From assembly GCF_900497805.2 (NCBI RefSeq), contig NW_020954615.1:9145415-9209414 (forward strand): 64,000 nucleotides of DNA, in the 5' to 3' direction. This DNA is from Vombatus ursinus (taxonomy: Eukaryota > Chordata > Mammalia > Diprotodontia > Vombatidae). This document shows, piece by piece, positions 21,739 to 31,934 of this stretch. The position numbers and the translations under genes are program-made. Below the pieces are notes generated by a model that worked only from the letters and a program-made list of their open reading frames with translations, was not told the DNA's origin and searched no databases. Numbering within the stretch: the stretch's first letter is position 1; each line of letters opens with the position of its first letter.

Positions 21739-21984
21739 TTAAAATTTTGAATCATATTCATTAGGTCTATAGTTTTCTTTGTCTGTTTTTGCATTTCCTG
21801 ATTTAGGAATTATTAGCACCATATTTGAGTCATAAAAATAATTTGGTAGGATTCCTTCTTTCACTATTTTCCCAAATAGTTTATATAGCATTGAAATTAG
21901 TTTTTCTTTAAATGTTTGGCAGAATTCACTTGTGAAACTATCTAGTCCTGGGGATTTTCTTAGTAATCTCAGGACTTTTTTCAT
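21739..21984 (-). pseudogene. L1 ORF2 RT N-terminal (fingers) remnant
   Basis: 81-residue piece with '[20 protein letters not shown]', '[20 protein letters not shown]' and '[18 protein letters not shown]'. It corresponds to the L1 RT motif '[20 protein letters not shown]...LIPKPGKDxTxKENYRPISL'. It stops before the ISLMN segment. Confidence 0.8.
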
Positions 21985-22660
21985 TTTTTTTAAGGACAGG
22001 GATATTTGTGTATTCTATTTTCTCTTGTATGAATCTGGGCAATTTATATATTTTTTTGGAAATACTCATCAATTTCATGTAGATTGACAGATTCATTGGC
22101 ATACAATTGGATACATTAATAATTGCCCTAATAATTGCGTTAATTTTATCTTCATTGGTGGTTAATTCACCCTTTTCATTTTTGATACTGGTAATCTGAT
22201 TTTCTTCTTTCTTTTTTTTTAATCAAATTATCCAATAGTTTATTTATTTTATTGTTTTCCCCCACAAAATCTTAGTTTTATTTATTAGTTCAATGACTTT
22301 CCTATTTTAAATTTTATTAATCTTTCTTTTGATTTTCAAGAGTTTTAATTTGGTCTTTAATTGAGAATTTTTTATTTGCTTGTTTTCTTTTTCTTTTTCT
22401 TTTTTTTAGTTTAATGCCCTATTCATTGGTCTGCTCTTTCTCTGTTTTATTGATATAAGCATTTAGAGACATACATTTTGCCCTAACTACTGCTTTGGTT
22501 GCATCACACACATTTAGTTATATTGTCTCATTATTATCATCATCTTAAATGAAATTATTATTTTTTTATGATTTGTTCTTTGACCCACTCATTAGTTAGG
22601 AATAGATTTAGTTCTGAATTGTTTTTAAATGCAGTAGCTGTTAAATAAGTATTTATTGAA

Positions 22661-23449
22661 TCAAAGAATGAAGTATAATTTAGACATGGTAAAACTCTTC
22701 TTTCCCAGAGATATTTACATTTTTTTCATGAGTTAAGACCATTAGCAAAGGGATGAGGTTGAAATGTTCTAGTCAGGCATCAGGCAGCAAGTGTAGGTTG
22801 TGGCTTGCAAGCAAATGAACCTTCCTGGTACTCTTGAAATCAATCACATTATGGGGAAGTCCACTAATTCCACCTAGTTATAACTATTTACACTGTGAAG
22901 TATGTGCATTGAGAGTTCTTAACATTAAGGATTCTTGAATTTGGTCAGGTCACCTTGGAACTTTAAATCCTTTGTTTCCTTGGTAATCATGACATTTGTA
23001 GAGGAAATCTCTAAGTCCATCAGTATCCTTGAAGATAGCAAATGTAGGCTCTGGTGGGAGAGGTTAAATCATTTTCATCCACATATGTGCACTTTTCTGT
23101 TAGAAATTTTTATTTTGTCATGATGTATGTCAAATTGATTCAGGACACATGATTAATTAGATCCTATAAAAAATACAGCATTTTCAGACAGACACTATAG
23201 AATATTACATTCTTAGAAAGGGGTGGCCAACCTAATCAAAAGTATAGATCAAAATTCACCAGCACAATAAACACATGGCTGCAAATAGAAATAGGGGACT
23301 ATGACTTTGGAACTCTACATAACTGTGAGTTAGGTTAATGTGTTGACCAGTTATATTGAACAGTTTTTCCCCTCTTTCTAATTTTTATTCCTTTTATTAA
23401 TAAAGGTAATGGAGGGCAGTAATTTCTCCAGTGAGTTTTCCCATGGAAA
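22661..23449. other. Unassigned AT-rich DNA
   Basis: Nearly 800 bp between two minus-strand L1 pieces with no family I recognise. A 62-residue frame at 22935-23123 (+) lacks any known domain. Confidence 0.45.
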
Positions 23450-24372
23450 TTTTTTTTTAATTATTTACTTACTTTTAGTTTTCAACATTCACTTCCATAA
23501 GATTTTGAGTTCCAAATTTTCTCCCCCTTTCTCCCCCCCCCCCCCCCCCCAGATGGAATGCAATTTGATATAGGCTTTACAAATACATTAACATTGAATT
23601 TATTTTCACATTAGTCATGTTGTAAAGAAGAATTAGAACCAATGAGAGAAACCACAAGAAAGAAGAAACAAACAAAAGAAAAAAGAAAGAAAGAGAGAGC
23701 AAATAATGTTGATCTGCATTCAGATTCCATTGTTCTTTTTTCTGGATGTGGAGGGCATTTTCCATCATGAGTCCTTTGGAGTTGTCCTGAATCCTCGCAT
23801 TGCTAAGAAGAGATGAATCTATTAAAGTTAGTCATCATACATTGTGCCTGTTCCTGCGTACAATGTTCCCCTGGTTCTGATCACTTCACTCATCATCAGT
23901 TCAATCAAGTCTTTCCAGATTTTTCTGCATTCTGCCAGCTTATCATTTCCTATAGCACAATAGTATTCCATTACATTCATATGCCACAATTTGTTCAGCC
24001 AGTCTCCAATTGATGGGCACCCCTTCAATTTCCAATTCTTGGTCACCACAAAAAGAGCTGCTATAAATATCTTTGTACATGTGGGTCCTTTTCCCATTTT
24101 TATGATCTGTTTAGAATACAGATCTAGAAGTGGTATTGGTGGGTCAAAGGGTATGAACATTTTTATAACCCTTTGGTACAGTTCCAAATTGCACTCCATA
24201 ATGGTGGAATCAGTTCACATCTCCACCAACAATGCATTAGTGTTCCAATTTTTCCACGTATCTCCAGTATATATATATAATTTTCCTATGTTGTCATGTT
24301 AGCCAATCTGATAGATGTGATGTGGTACTTCAGAGTTGTTTTTCTTTGCATTTCTCTAATCAATGGTGATTT
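23450..24372 (-). mobile_element. L1 3' end (ORF2 C-terminus + 3' UTR), antisense
   Basis: The plus strand starts with a T run and 'acttttagttttcaacatt', the reverse of the marsupial L1 tail. The 3' UTR (to about 23830) contains an 18-base C run at 23533-23550. ORF2 C-terminal coding follows to about 24372, where the sequence meets a plus-strand L1 in opposite orientation. Confidence 0.85.
23828..24199 (-). pseudogene. L1 ORF2p C-terminal remnant
   Basis: 123 open residues with 'FIPFDPPIPLLDLYSKQ', 'TCTKIFIAALFVVTKNWK', 'CPSIGDWLNKLWHMNVMEYY' and 'CAIGNDKL'. They align with the L1 ORF2 C-terminal segment (human 'IPFDPAIPLLGIYPKDYKS...MFIAALFTIAKTWNQPK...MEYYAAIKNDEF'). One of the best preserved coding pieces in the window, but truncated at its N side. 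Confidence 0.85.
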
Positions 24373-25125
24373 GGAGGTTCTGCTTCTGGGAGCAAAGATG
24401 GCAGAGTAAGAAGCAAGTTACTATTACCCTACCTCATCAACCTCTGAAAGCCTAGAAAATATCAACACAGGAAAAACCCTGGAACAGATGAACCACAAGA
24501 AGATGGGGTGCAGTAGTCCAGTAGCTCAGGTAGCTTGAGGGATTAATGGGAAGGGCCCCTCTTAACTTGAGGGAAAGGGAGCAGAATGGAACGGGAGGCA
24601 TCCCAGCAAGTTAGGGGAAAGCCTCACCTTAGCATACCAGTAGGAGATCCTGAAACCCAGGTGGTGGAGCAGGCAAACACCAACACCTGGCCCCTGTGTG
24701 CCTCAGTGAGGGTGGGGCAACCTGTTGAAACCAGCTCAGAAAACCACAAGGTGCCTCGGCATTCTACAGCATTCTCTTGGTATCTCAACAAAACTCTGTG
24801 AAGCACTCTAAGGGGCCCCAGGCAGATAAACATCCTGCACATCCATCTGAAAGGAGCTGAAGAAAGCAAAAGGAAAGGAAAAGCAGGTAACTTCCAGCGG
24901 CCAGACTACCGAATCCTACCCCTGGAGTTCCAGTGTTGCTGATTCTAGCCCAACACTAGGTAAGCTGCCAGAACCCTACAGCCTCCAACTGCCAGCAATG
25001 GAGGTCCCAGCACACATAGCCAGTGACCAGGCTCTAGGTTTCCAACACAAGAAGCTTGGGTCAGTGCCCTCTGCTCCCAGCAGCAGAGCTCAATCTCTTT
25101 AAAGGCCAGGAAATAAGCAAACACC

Positions 25126-25735
25126 ATGAGCCAAAAGAAACATATGATAGATTCATATCATGAAAACAGTGAAGTTCAAGGAAGAAATTCTGAAGAGGTC
25201 AACTGTCAACAAACCCACATCTGGAACCTCAAAAAGGAATATGAACTGGTCTGAAACCTAAAAAGCCTTCTTAGAAGAGCTCAAGAAGCATTTTAAAAGT
25301 CAAATGAGAGAGGTAGAAGAAAAAATGGGAAAAGAAATGAGAGGTATGCAAGAGAGAATCAATAGTTTGGAAAAAGAAGGACAAAAATCAACTGTAGAAA
25401 ACAATTCCCTAAAAAATGTAATTGGCCAACTGGAAAAAAAAGTACACTGAAGAAAACAAGTGCCTAAAAAATGCAATTGGCCAACAGGGGAAGGAGGTCC
25501 AAAATCCAATAGAACAAAACAATTTGTTAAAAAAAAATAGAATAGAGCAAATGGAAGGTAATGACTCTATGAGAGAGCAAGAATCAGTCTAATAGAAACA
25601 AAAGAATGAAAAAATAGATGAAAACATAAACTACCTCATTGGTAAAACAATTGACCTGGAGGGTTGATCCAGGAGAGACAATTTAAAAATTACTGATCTA
25701 CCTGAAAATCACTGGAAATATTAGCTTTAGCAATA
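25126..25735 (+). pseudogene. L1 ORF1 N-terminal and coiled-coil remnant
   Basis: An ATG at 25126 opens 'MSQKKHMIDSYHENSEVQ', after which heptad-rich Lys/Glu/Asn/Leu sequence runs to about 25700 with repeated 'NNxLKNxIGQLEK'-type segments. The frame is not continuous. The RRM and C-terminal domains seen in the minus-strand copies are absent because the sequence passes into ORF2 at about 25740. Confidence 0.6.
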
Positions 25736-25739
25736 AAAG

Positions 25740-26101
25740 AAGAAAAAGAAATTGAAATTATTAGAATAGACAAAGAAGAAACAAAGTTATCACTCTTTGC
25801 AGATTATATGATGATATATTTAGAGAATCCTAGAGAATCAAGTGAAAAACTACTTAAAATAATAAACAACTTTCACAAAGTTTCAGGCTATAAAATAAAC
25901 CCACATAAATCATCAACATTTCTATATATTACCAACAAAGCCCAACAGCAAGAGATAGAAAGCGAAATTATAAAATATTTAGAAGTCTACCTGCCAAAAC
26001 AAACCCAGGAATTATATGAACACAATTACAAAACGCTGTTCCCACAAATACAGTCAGATCTAAATAACTGGAAAAACATCAGTTGTTCATGGATAGGCTG
26101 A
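25740..26101 (+). pseudogene. L1 ORF2 RT remnant with altered catalytic motif
   Basis: Open in one frame, with 'IIRIDKEETKLSLF' then 'ADYMMIYLENPRESSEKLL', 'INNFHKVSGYKINPHKS' and 'LFPQIQSDLNNWKNISCSW'. This is the L1 RT palm/thumb region. The usual FADD catalytic motif reads F-A-D-Y, so one catalytic Asp is lost. The 3' neighbour 26100-26560 continues ORF2 sequence in other frames. Confidence 0.8.
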
Positions 26102-26984
26102 GCTAATACAATAAAAATGACAATTCTACCTAAGTTAATTTACTTATTCAGTGTCATACCAATAAAACTACCAAAAATATTTTATAGACTTAGAAAAAAT
26201 AGTAACAAGATTCATTTGAAATAACAAAAGGTCCAGAATATCAAGGGAACTAATGAAAAGAAATGCAAGAGAAGGTGGCCTAGCTATTCCAGATCTTAAA
26301 TTGTATTATAAAGTAGCAACCATCAAAACTGCTTGGTACTAGGTAAGAAATAGAGTGTTGGATCAGTGGAATAGGTTAAGTATGCAAGACACAGTAGTCA
26401 ATGACTGTATTAATCTATTATTTTATAAACCCAAAGACCCCAACTTCTGGAATAAGGACTCACTATTTGATAAAAACTGCTAGGAAAACTGGAAAAGAGT
26501 ATAGAAGAAAGTAGGTATAGGTCAAAATCTTACACCATATAGCAAAATAAAGTCACAATGTACACCATAACAGCCATGTTGTGTGATGACTAGTATTGAT
26601 ACCCTTAACCCTTCTCAGCAATACAAGGATCTAAGACATTTCCAAAGGCCTCGTGATGGAAAATGCTATCCACAACCAAAGAAAGAACTATGGAGTTTGA
26701 ATGCAGATGGAAACATAGTATTTGCTACTTTTTTTTCTTCTGTTGCGTTTTATTTTCTCTTTCTGGTGGTTCCCCCTATTGGTTCTAATTCTTACTTACA
26801 ACATCACTAATGTGAAAATATGTTTAATAGGAATGTAGATGTATAGCCTATATCAGATTGCATGATGCCTTGGGAAGGGAGGTGGGGAGGAGGGAGAGAG
26901 AGAAAAATTTTAAACTCAAAAGCTTATGGAAGTGATTGTTGACAAATCAAAATAAATTATATTTTTATAAAAAGAGGAATGTTG

Positions 26985-27370
26985 AAAATTATCTTTAGAT
27001 TTATTTGGAAAAAATGAAATACTGTTAAGTAAACAAAAGAGAATTTGGATTCTTTGTCATTTGGTATATATTTAATATTGATATTATTTCATTGTCTATG
27101 TAGTACCTTTTAGCAAAATGTAGTTTCCCTGCTTACCTGTTTTAATTAGGCTTATTTTTACTTTTGCCTTGTCTGAGATCAGGATTGCTATTTCTGTTTT
27201 TTTTTCCTCAGATGAAGCACAATTGATCCTCCTCCAGATTCTTATTTTTACTGTGTGTATCTCTTTATTTCAAGTGTTTTTCTTTTAAACAGCATATTGT
27301 TAGATTCTTGTTTTTAATCCATTCTGCTATTTATTTCTCTTTTATGGTTGAATTCATCCCATTCATATTC
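26985..27370 (-). pseudogene. L1 ORF2 endonuclease start, decayed
   Basis: In reverse complement the sequence follows L1 EN order: a 'SGGGSIVLHLRKKNRNSNPD' type segment (equivalent to human 'KAGVAILVSDKTDF' surroundings), then 'ISILNIYQ' (human 'LTILNIYAPN'). Many stops; only the order and short matches identify it. Confidence 0.55.
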
Positions 27371-27412
27371 ACATTTCTTATTACTAACTATATATTTCCT
27401 TTCAACCTATTC

Positions 27413-27492
27413 TCTCTCTCTCTCTCTCTCTCCCTGTGTGTGTCTCTCTGTCTCTCTGTTTCTCTGTGTCTCTGTGTCTCTCTGTCTCTCCC
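27413..27492. repeat. (TC)n/(TG)n microsatellite
   Basis: tctctctctc followed by ctctgtctctgtgtc units within the L1 ORF1-ORF2 spacer. Confidence 0.9.
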
Positions 27493-28029
27493 CCTTACCT
27501 TGTCCCTTCTCAAAAGTCTGTTTTGCTTCCAAAAGACTTTCTCCCTTAACCCAACTTCTGTTCTATTAACTCCTCCCTCACTTATTTTTTTTCTGATCCT
27601 CTTCCCTTCCTACTTTGTTGTAGAGTAAAATAGATATCTCTACCCAACTGAGGGTATATGTTATTCTCTCTTTGAGTAAATTCAGTTGAGAGTAAGGTTC
27701 CAGCTTTGCCCACCTCCATCTTTGCCTCCACTTTAAAAACTCTTCCTTTTATTTCTCTTTTATGTGAAATACTTTCCCTTATTCTATATCTCACTTCCCC
27801 TTTCTCTCATTGCATCCCTCTTTCTCATCCCTTAATTTTCTTTTAATTATCCCATCATAGTTTACTTATAACCATGTCCTTTGTCAATTTAAACTCCTAA
27901 CTGTCCCATTAGCTATAAAGTTCATAGGAATGTAAACAATTTAACCTTATGAAATGCCTTATGATTTCTCTTTCATGTTTACCTTTTTATGCCTCTTTTG
28001 AGTCTTATATTTGAAAGTCAAAATTTCTA

Positions 28030-28980
28030 TTCAGCTCTGATCTTTTCACCAGAATGCTTGAAAGTCCTCTTTTTCATTAAAAATCCATTTTTCCCTCTGA
28101 AGGATTGTACTCAATTTTGCTGAGTCGTTTATTCTTGCTTGCAATCTCAGCTCCTTTGCTTTTTATAACATCATATTCTGAGCCTTCTGATCCTTTCATG
28201 TAGAACCAGGTAAATACTGTGTGAGCCTGACTGTGCTCCATGATATTTGAATTGTTTCTTTCTGTCTGCTTGCAATGTTTTCTTCTTGACCTGAGAGCTC
28301 TGGAATTTGGCTATCATATTTCTGGAAATTTTCATTTTGCTATCTCTTTCAGGAGATAATCAGTAGACTCTTTTCATTTCTATTTAATACTCTGGTTCTA
28401 GGATTTCAAAGGAGTTTTTTTATGTCTATTTTAAATACCATGTCTAGGTTCTCTTTCTGATCATGGCTTTCAGATAGTCCAATAATTCTTGAATTTTCTC
28501 TCGTGGATATATTTTTGAAGTCAGTTATTTTTCCAATAAATTGTTTCTCATTTTCATCCATTTTTTTATTCTTTTGATTTTGTTTCATTGTTTCTTGATG
28601 TCTCATGGACTCACTAGTCTCCACTTTCTCAATTTTATTTTATAAGGTATTATTTTTTTCAGTGAGCTTTTGTACTTTCTTTTCCATTTAGCCAACTCTA
28701 TTTTTAAGAGTTGTTCTCTCCAGTGGATTTTTGTACCTCCTTTTCTCTTTGGTCAATGCTACTTTTTAAAGAGTTCTTCTCTTCAGGTCTTCAGGGTTTG
28801 TTTTTTATTTGTTTTGGGGTGTGTGTGTGTGTGTGTCTGTGTGTGTGTGTGTGTGTGTGCTTCTTTTACCATTTGACCAATTCATTTTAATGGTGTTATT
28901 TTCCTCAGTGTTTTGTGCATTTTTTACCAAGCTGTTGACTCTGTCTTCATCATTTTCTTGCCTTACTCTCATTTTCCCAT
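28030..28980 (-). pseudogene. L1 ORF1 remnant
   Basis: The fragment at 28624-28406 shows 'NQKNKKMDENEKQFIGKITD' and 'SRIIGLSESHDQKENLDMVF', matching the coiled-coil/RRM join of L1 ORF1p ('LRIIGIPE...ENLENVF'). Further down, 28330-28080 parallels the C-terminal-domain region of the HAL1-like copy. A (TG)n at 28818-28860 lies in the coiled-coil part. Frames are broken throughout. Confidence 0.7.
28818..28860. repeat. (TG)n microsatellite in L1 ORF1
   Basis: About 40 bp of TG with one C interruption. Confidence 0.95.
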
Positions 28981-30110
28981 TTTTTCTCTACCTCTCTTAT
29001 TTGAATTTGATAATCCTGTTATGAATTTTCCCAGAAATTGTTGTTAGTCTTGTGTCCAATTCACTTTTTCCTCCTCTGAGGCCTTGCTTGTAGCTCTTTT
29101 GACATCCTTGTCTTCTTCTGAGTTCATGTCTTGATCATCACTGTTATAATAACTTTTTATGATCAGTTTCTTTTTTTTCATTTAAATTTTTTCCTAGCCT
29201 ATTTCTTGACTTTTAACTTTATCTTACCTTTGGGCTCTTCTTCTGTCCCAAGCTTCAGTTTTTTTTTTTTTATACTACTATTTTTAGCACTAGTTCTGGG
29301 GGTCTGCAAGTTTTCAGTGCTTATAAAGTGGTATGATCTAAGAAGAAGGGTGATCAATGCTTTCATTGCCAGTCCTCTGTTCTTTACCCAGGAAGAAACC
29401 TTGTTCCTCTGTAGCCACAAATACTAACACTGCTCTTGGCCCTGGAACTAGTCACAATTCCTCTGCTCTCCTGTAATCATAAATGTTAGTGTTCCAGAAT
29501 CCCTACTCCCTTGTGAGTGACCACAAAAACTCTTCTCTGACCTGAATCTGTGAGTAGGGTCCGTGTTCCTCTCTGGTCACAAGTGCTATTATGTTTTTTG
29601 TTTTGTTTTTTGTTTTTTTTGCTTTAATACTGGACTTCAGATCACTGCTCTCCTTCAGATGCAAGCACTATTGTTCTTCTTTGCTTTCTTTGGGACTATG
29701 ACCTAGAAAACCATATGGGCAATGCAATAAGGTTCTGAACCCAGTGCCAGCAAAGGGTCCCCTATAATCTCCAAAGAGTTGCTTAACCCCCTCTCCTAAT
29801 CTTACCTTAACTTATCTGTGGGCTGAGGTTTCCTAAAGCTACTGCTGCTACTGCCTCCAAATCCTGCCACTGGTATCACTGCATCTTGGCCTATTCTACA
29901 TTATGGGACCAACAATAATCCAGGTATGAAAGACCTTTCTGGCCAGTACCCCAATCTTGGCTAGAAATCTTTTTACAACTCACCTTTCTGTTGGTTCTAC
30001 CACTCCAGAATTCATTTTAAGATATTATTTTAATATTGTTTGGATGGGAAAATTGAGAGAGTTGATAAGTTCTTGCCTAAACTGTGCTATTTTGACTCTT
30101 CTCCCTCTAT

Positions 30111-31015
30111 GTATACCTTTCAAAAAATTATAATTTCCCTTCTAAGTCAGCTGAAATGTCCTCATTTTACCTTTCTTAGGGTCTCTCCTAATAATCCTTC
30201 TCTACTAGTCAGAATGATGAAACCCAAGATGGCTCTAACCCCGACAGAGATGACCCACTGAACCACGGTTTTGTATCTTATTAAACTCTTCTCTAAACCC
30301 AGCTCTGTCTTTTACAGCATCTGGGGGAAATGCTCAAAGAATTTGAAAATAAAATACAATTAAAAAAATAAAAATAAAATAACAAGAATTTAACTTTCTA
30401 CTTCCCTCCCTCAATGTTCTTTTCAAACATTAATTAAGCCTCACAACTCCCAGATGAAGTAGGTGAATCATAGGAAGCTCATTATGAAGACATCAAACTA
30501 TGTGGGACGTATGTGTGCGTATCATGACCCAGAAGACAGCAGCAATTTTTGATAACAGTGATGAGAAAGATGAAGATAACAAGAATGATGGAAGAAGTCA
30601 AAGTCAGGTGAGAACAAAGGGATCCCTCTTTCTCCATCTAGATAGATAGATAGATAGATTCAACCTCTTATCCTGACTGCTCCTGGAATTTTCCTAAAGA
30701 TATTTAAACTGTATCTAAAGAAGAGCTTACATGCCACAATAATTTTATTATTTTTTTAAAAAGTCATTTTTTAAAAATGGTTCTTAGTACATTAAATACA
30801 AAATAAAAATGGGATAGTGACTTATACTTTAGCAATTTCTATCTTAGCTCCTTATAAAAGATAAAAAGAAAAATAATAATGATACCAATAATATTGATAA
30901 AGATAAAACATAAAAATAAAAAGAGCAGCTTCAACATGAAGAAAAAACCCAATGCCTTCAACTCAGAATGTCTTTGTTACTATTTTGCATATACTTTATA
31001 TTTAGCTATATTAGA
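30111..31015. other. Unassigned AT-rich DNA
   Basis: A short GATA array at 30641-30658 and A-rich stretches are present. A 73-residue frame (30040-30261, +) starts in the L1 5' end and has no recognised domain. Confidence 0.45.
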
Positions 31016-31019
31016 AGTT

Positions 31020-31287
31020 GTTAGGTATTACAATGGGTCAAGCACCAGACTCAGAGTCAGGTGGACTTGACCTCAAATCCTGTTTCAGACACTTGTTAAC
31101 TGTGGTTCTGGGCAAGTCACCTCACTTCTGTCTACCTCAGTTTCTTCATCTGTAAAATGGGAATAATAATAATAGTACCTGCCTCCCAGGATTGTTGTGA
31201 GGATGAAATGAGATTATATTTGTAAGGTGCTTAGCACAGTGCCTAACACTTAACTGGTGTTTAATAAATGCTTGTTCTCTTCCTTAA
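31020..31287 (+). mobile_element. MIR-class SINE, sense, nearly full length
   Basis: One of the cleanest MIR-type copies: 'gcaccagactcagagtcagg', 'gttctgggcaagtcacctca', 'ctcagtttcttcatctgtaa', 'ggattgttgtgaggatgaaa', 'gtgcttagcacagtgcctaa' and the tail 'gtgtttaataaatgcttgtt'. Confidence 0.9.
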
Positions 31288-31439
31288 CCCCCTGGTATAT
31301 CCTGTTTCTCTCTGTTCCTCTCTACCACCTCTGGTTTCTGGTTTAGCTGAAATTATTGACTTTCTCTTCCTTAGGGAAGTGACTTCATACTAAGGCCATT
31401 TCTACTGGTAAATTCATAATCTTAATTTAATATCTCCCC

Positions 31440-31802
31440 TCACTCCTGATTGCTTACAATGGACTCTCTCCATCCAATATTATCCACATATAGCTTAGTC
31501 TTTACCTTCCTTCAAGGATCAACTTGGATGACACCACTCTCTTAAAGTCCTCTCCAGTATCTTCCTTGGGCTTCTCCATTGATCTATTTCTCCTCACATT
31601 TCCCAAAGCTATTTTCTCGGTTTTCTCCTTTGTCACATTTGTCTTTGTAAACTAGCATAATATCTACATCTTTTCTCCACCAATATCTCCCCTTAATTTT
31701 TATATTGCTGGCTCTTTGAGAACAGGCCCATGTTATATGTATCTTTTAGAATAGTGATTTGCAAGTATAAACTGATTAATAAGTGTTGGATGAGTTAAAT
31801 TG
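31440..31802 (+). mobile_element. L2 LINE 3' end, sense
   Basis: 'accttccttcaaggatcaac', 'tggatgacaccactctctta', 'ggctctttgagaacaggccc' and the terminal 'taataagtgttggatgag' follow L2 3' order (TTCAAGGCTCAGCTCAA... to ...AATAAATGTTTG). The TTGATTGAT end is decayed. Confidence 0.65.
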
Positions 31803-31934
31803 ATTCACTTATGGATTATCCTAGAGTCAAATAGTTAACAATAATACACATAGCTATATCAGGTAGACATGCACAAATTCAGGAGCTTCCAAGTATGCTC
31901 CCTTCAGGGGACTTTTCATTATATTATCTTTAAT

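Larger units (their letters stand above)
20345..22660 (-). mobile_element. L1 fragment: ORF2 RT region joined to 3' UTR, antisense
   Basis: Read on the minus strand, L1 ORF2 sequence from the endonuclease-RT linker (22660) runs through RT (to about 20550). It then passes straight to a 3' UTR (20540-20345), skipping the ORF2 C-terminal third. Markers are '[20 protein letters not shown]' (21984-21739 frame) and the active-site block 'FIDDKMVYLERP' (20744-20529 frame). The element is interrupted by a SINE at 20849-21107 and by an RTE piece with its own SINE at 21308-21690. Confidence 0.8.
24383..26973 (+). mobile_element. Plus-strand L1 with large internal deletions
   Basis: Starts with an L1 5' end ('gggagcaaagatggcagagt'), then a 5' UTR to about 25125 and an ORF1 start plus coiled-coil region (25126-25735). 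At about 25740 it jumps directly into ORF2 RT, and near 26560 it jumps from mid ORF2 to the 3' UTR ('cagccatgttgtgtgatgac', compare 60735-60760). It ends with a decayed 'aataaattatatttttataa' tail. Both ends are present but most of ORF1, all of EN, half of RT and the ORF2 C-terminus are missing. It is a non-autonomous derivative. Confidence 0.8.
26975..30110 (-). mobile_element. L1 5' portion: 5' UTR, ORF1 and start of ORF2, antisense
   Basis: Read on the minus strand, a 5' UTR (about 30110-29000) holds degenerate repeats. ORF1 sequence (about 28980-28030), a spacer rich in TC/TG (27900-27410) and the ORF2 endonuclease start (27370-26985) follow. Homology in order with the HAL1-like element (7639-10613) covers 5' UTR, ORF1 and the post-ORF1 spacer. 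The piece is cut at 26975 by the plus-strand L1. Confidence 0.8.
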
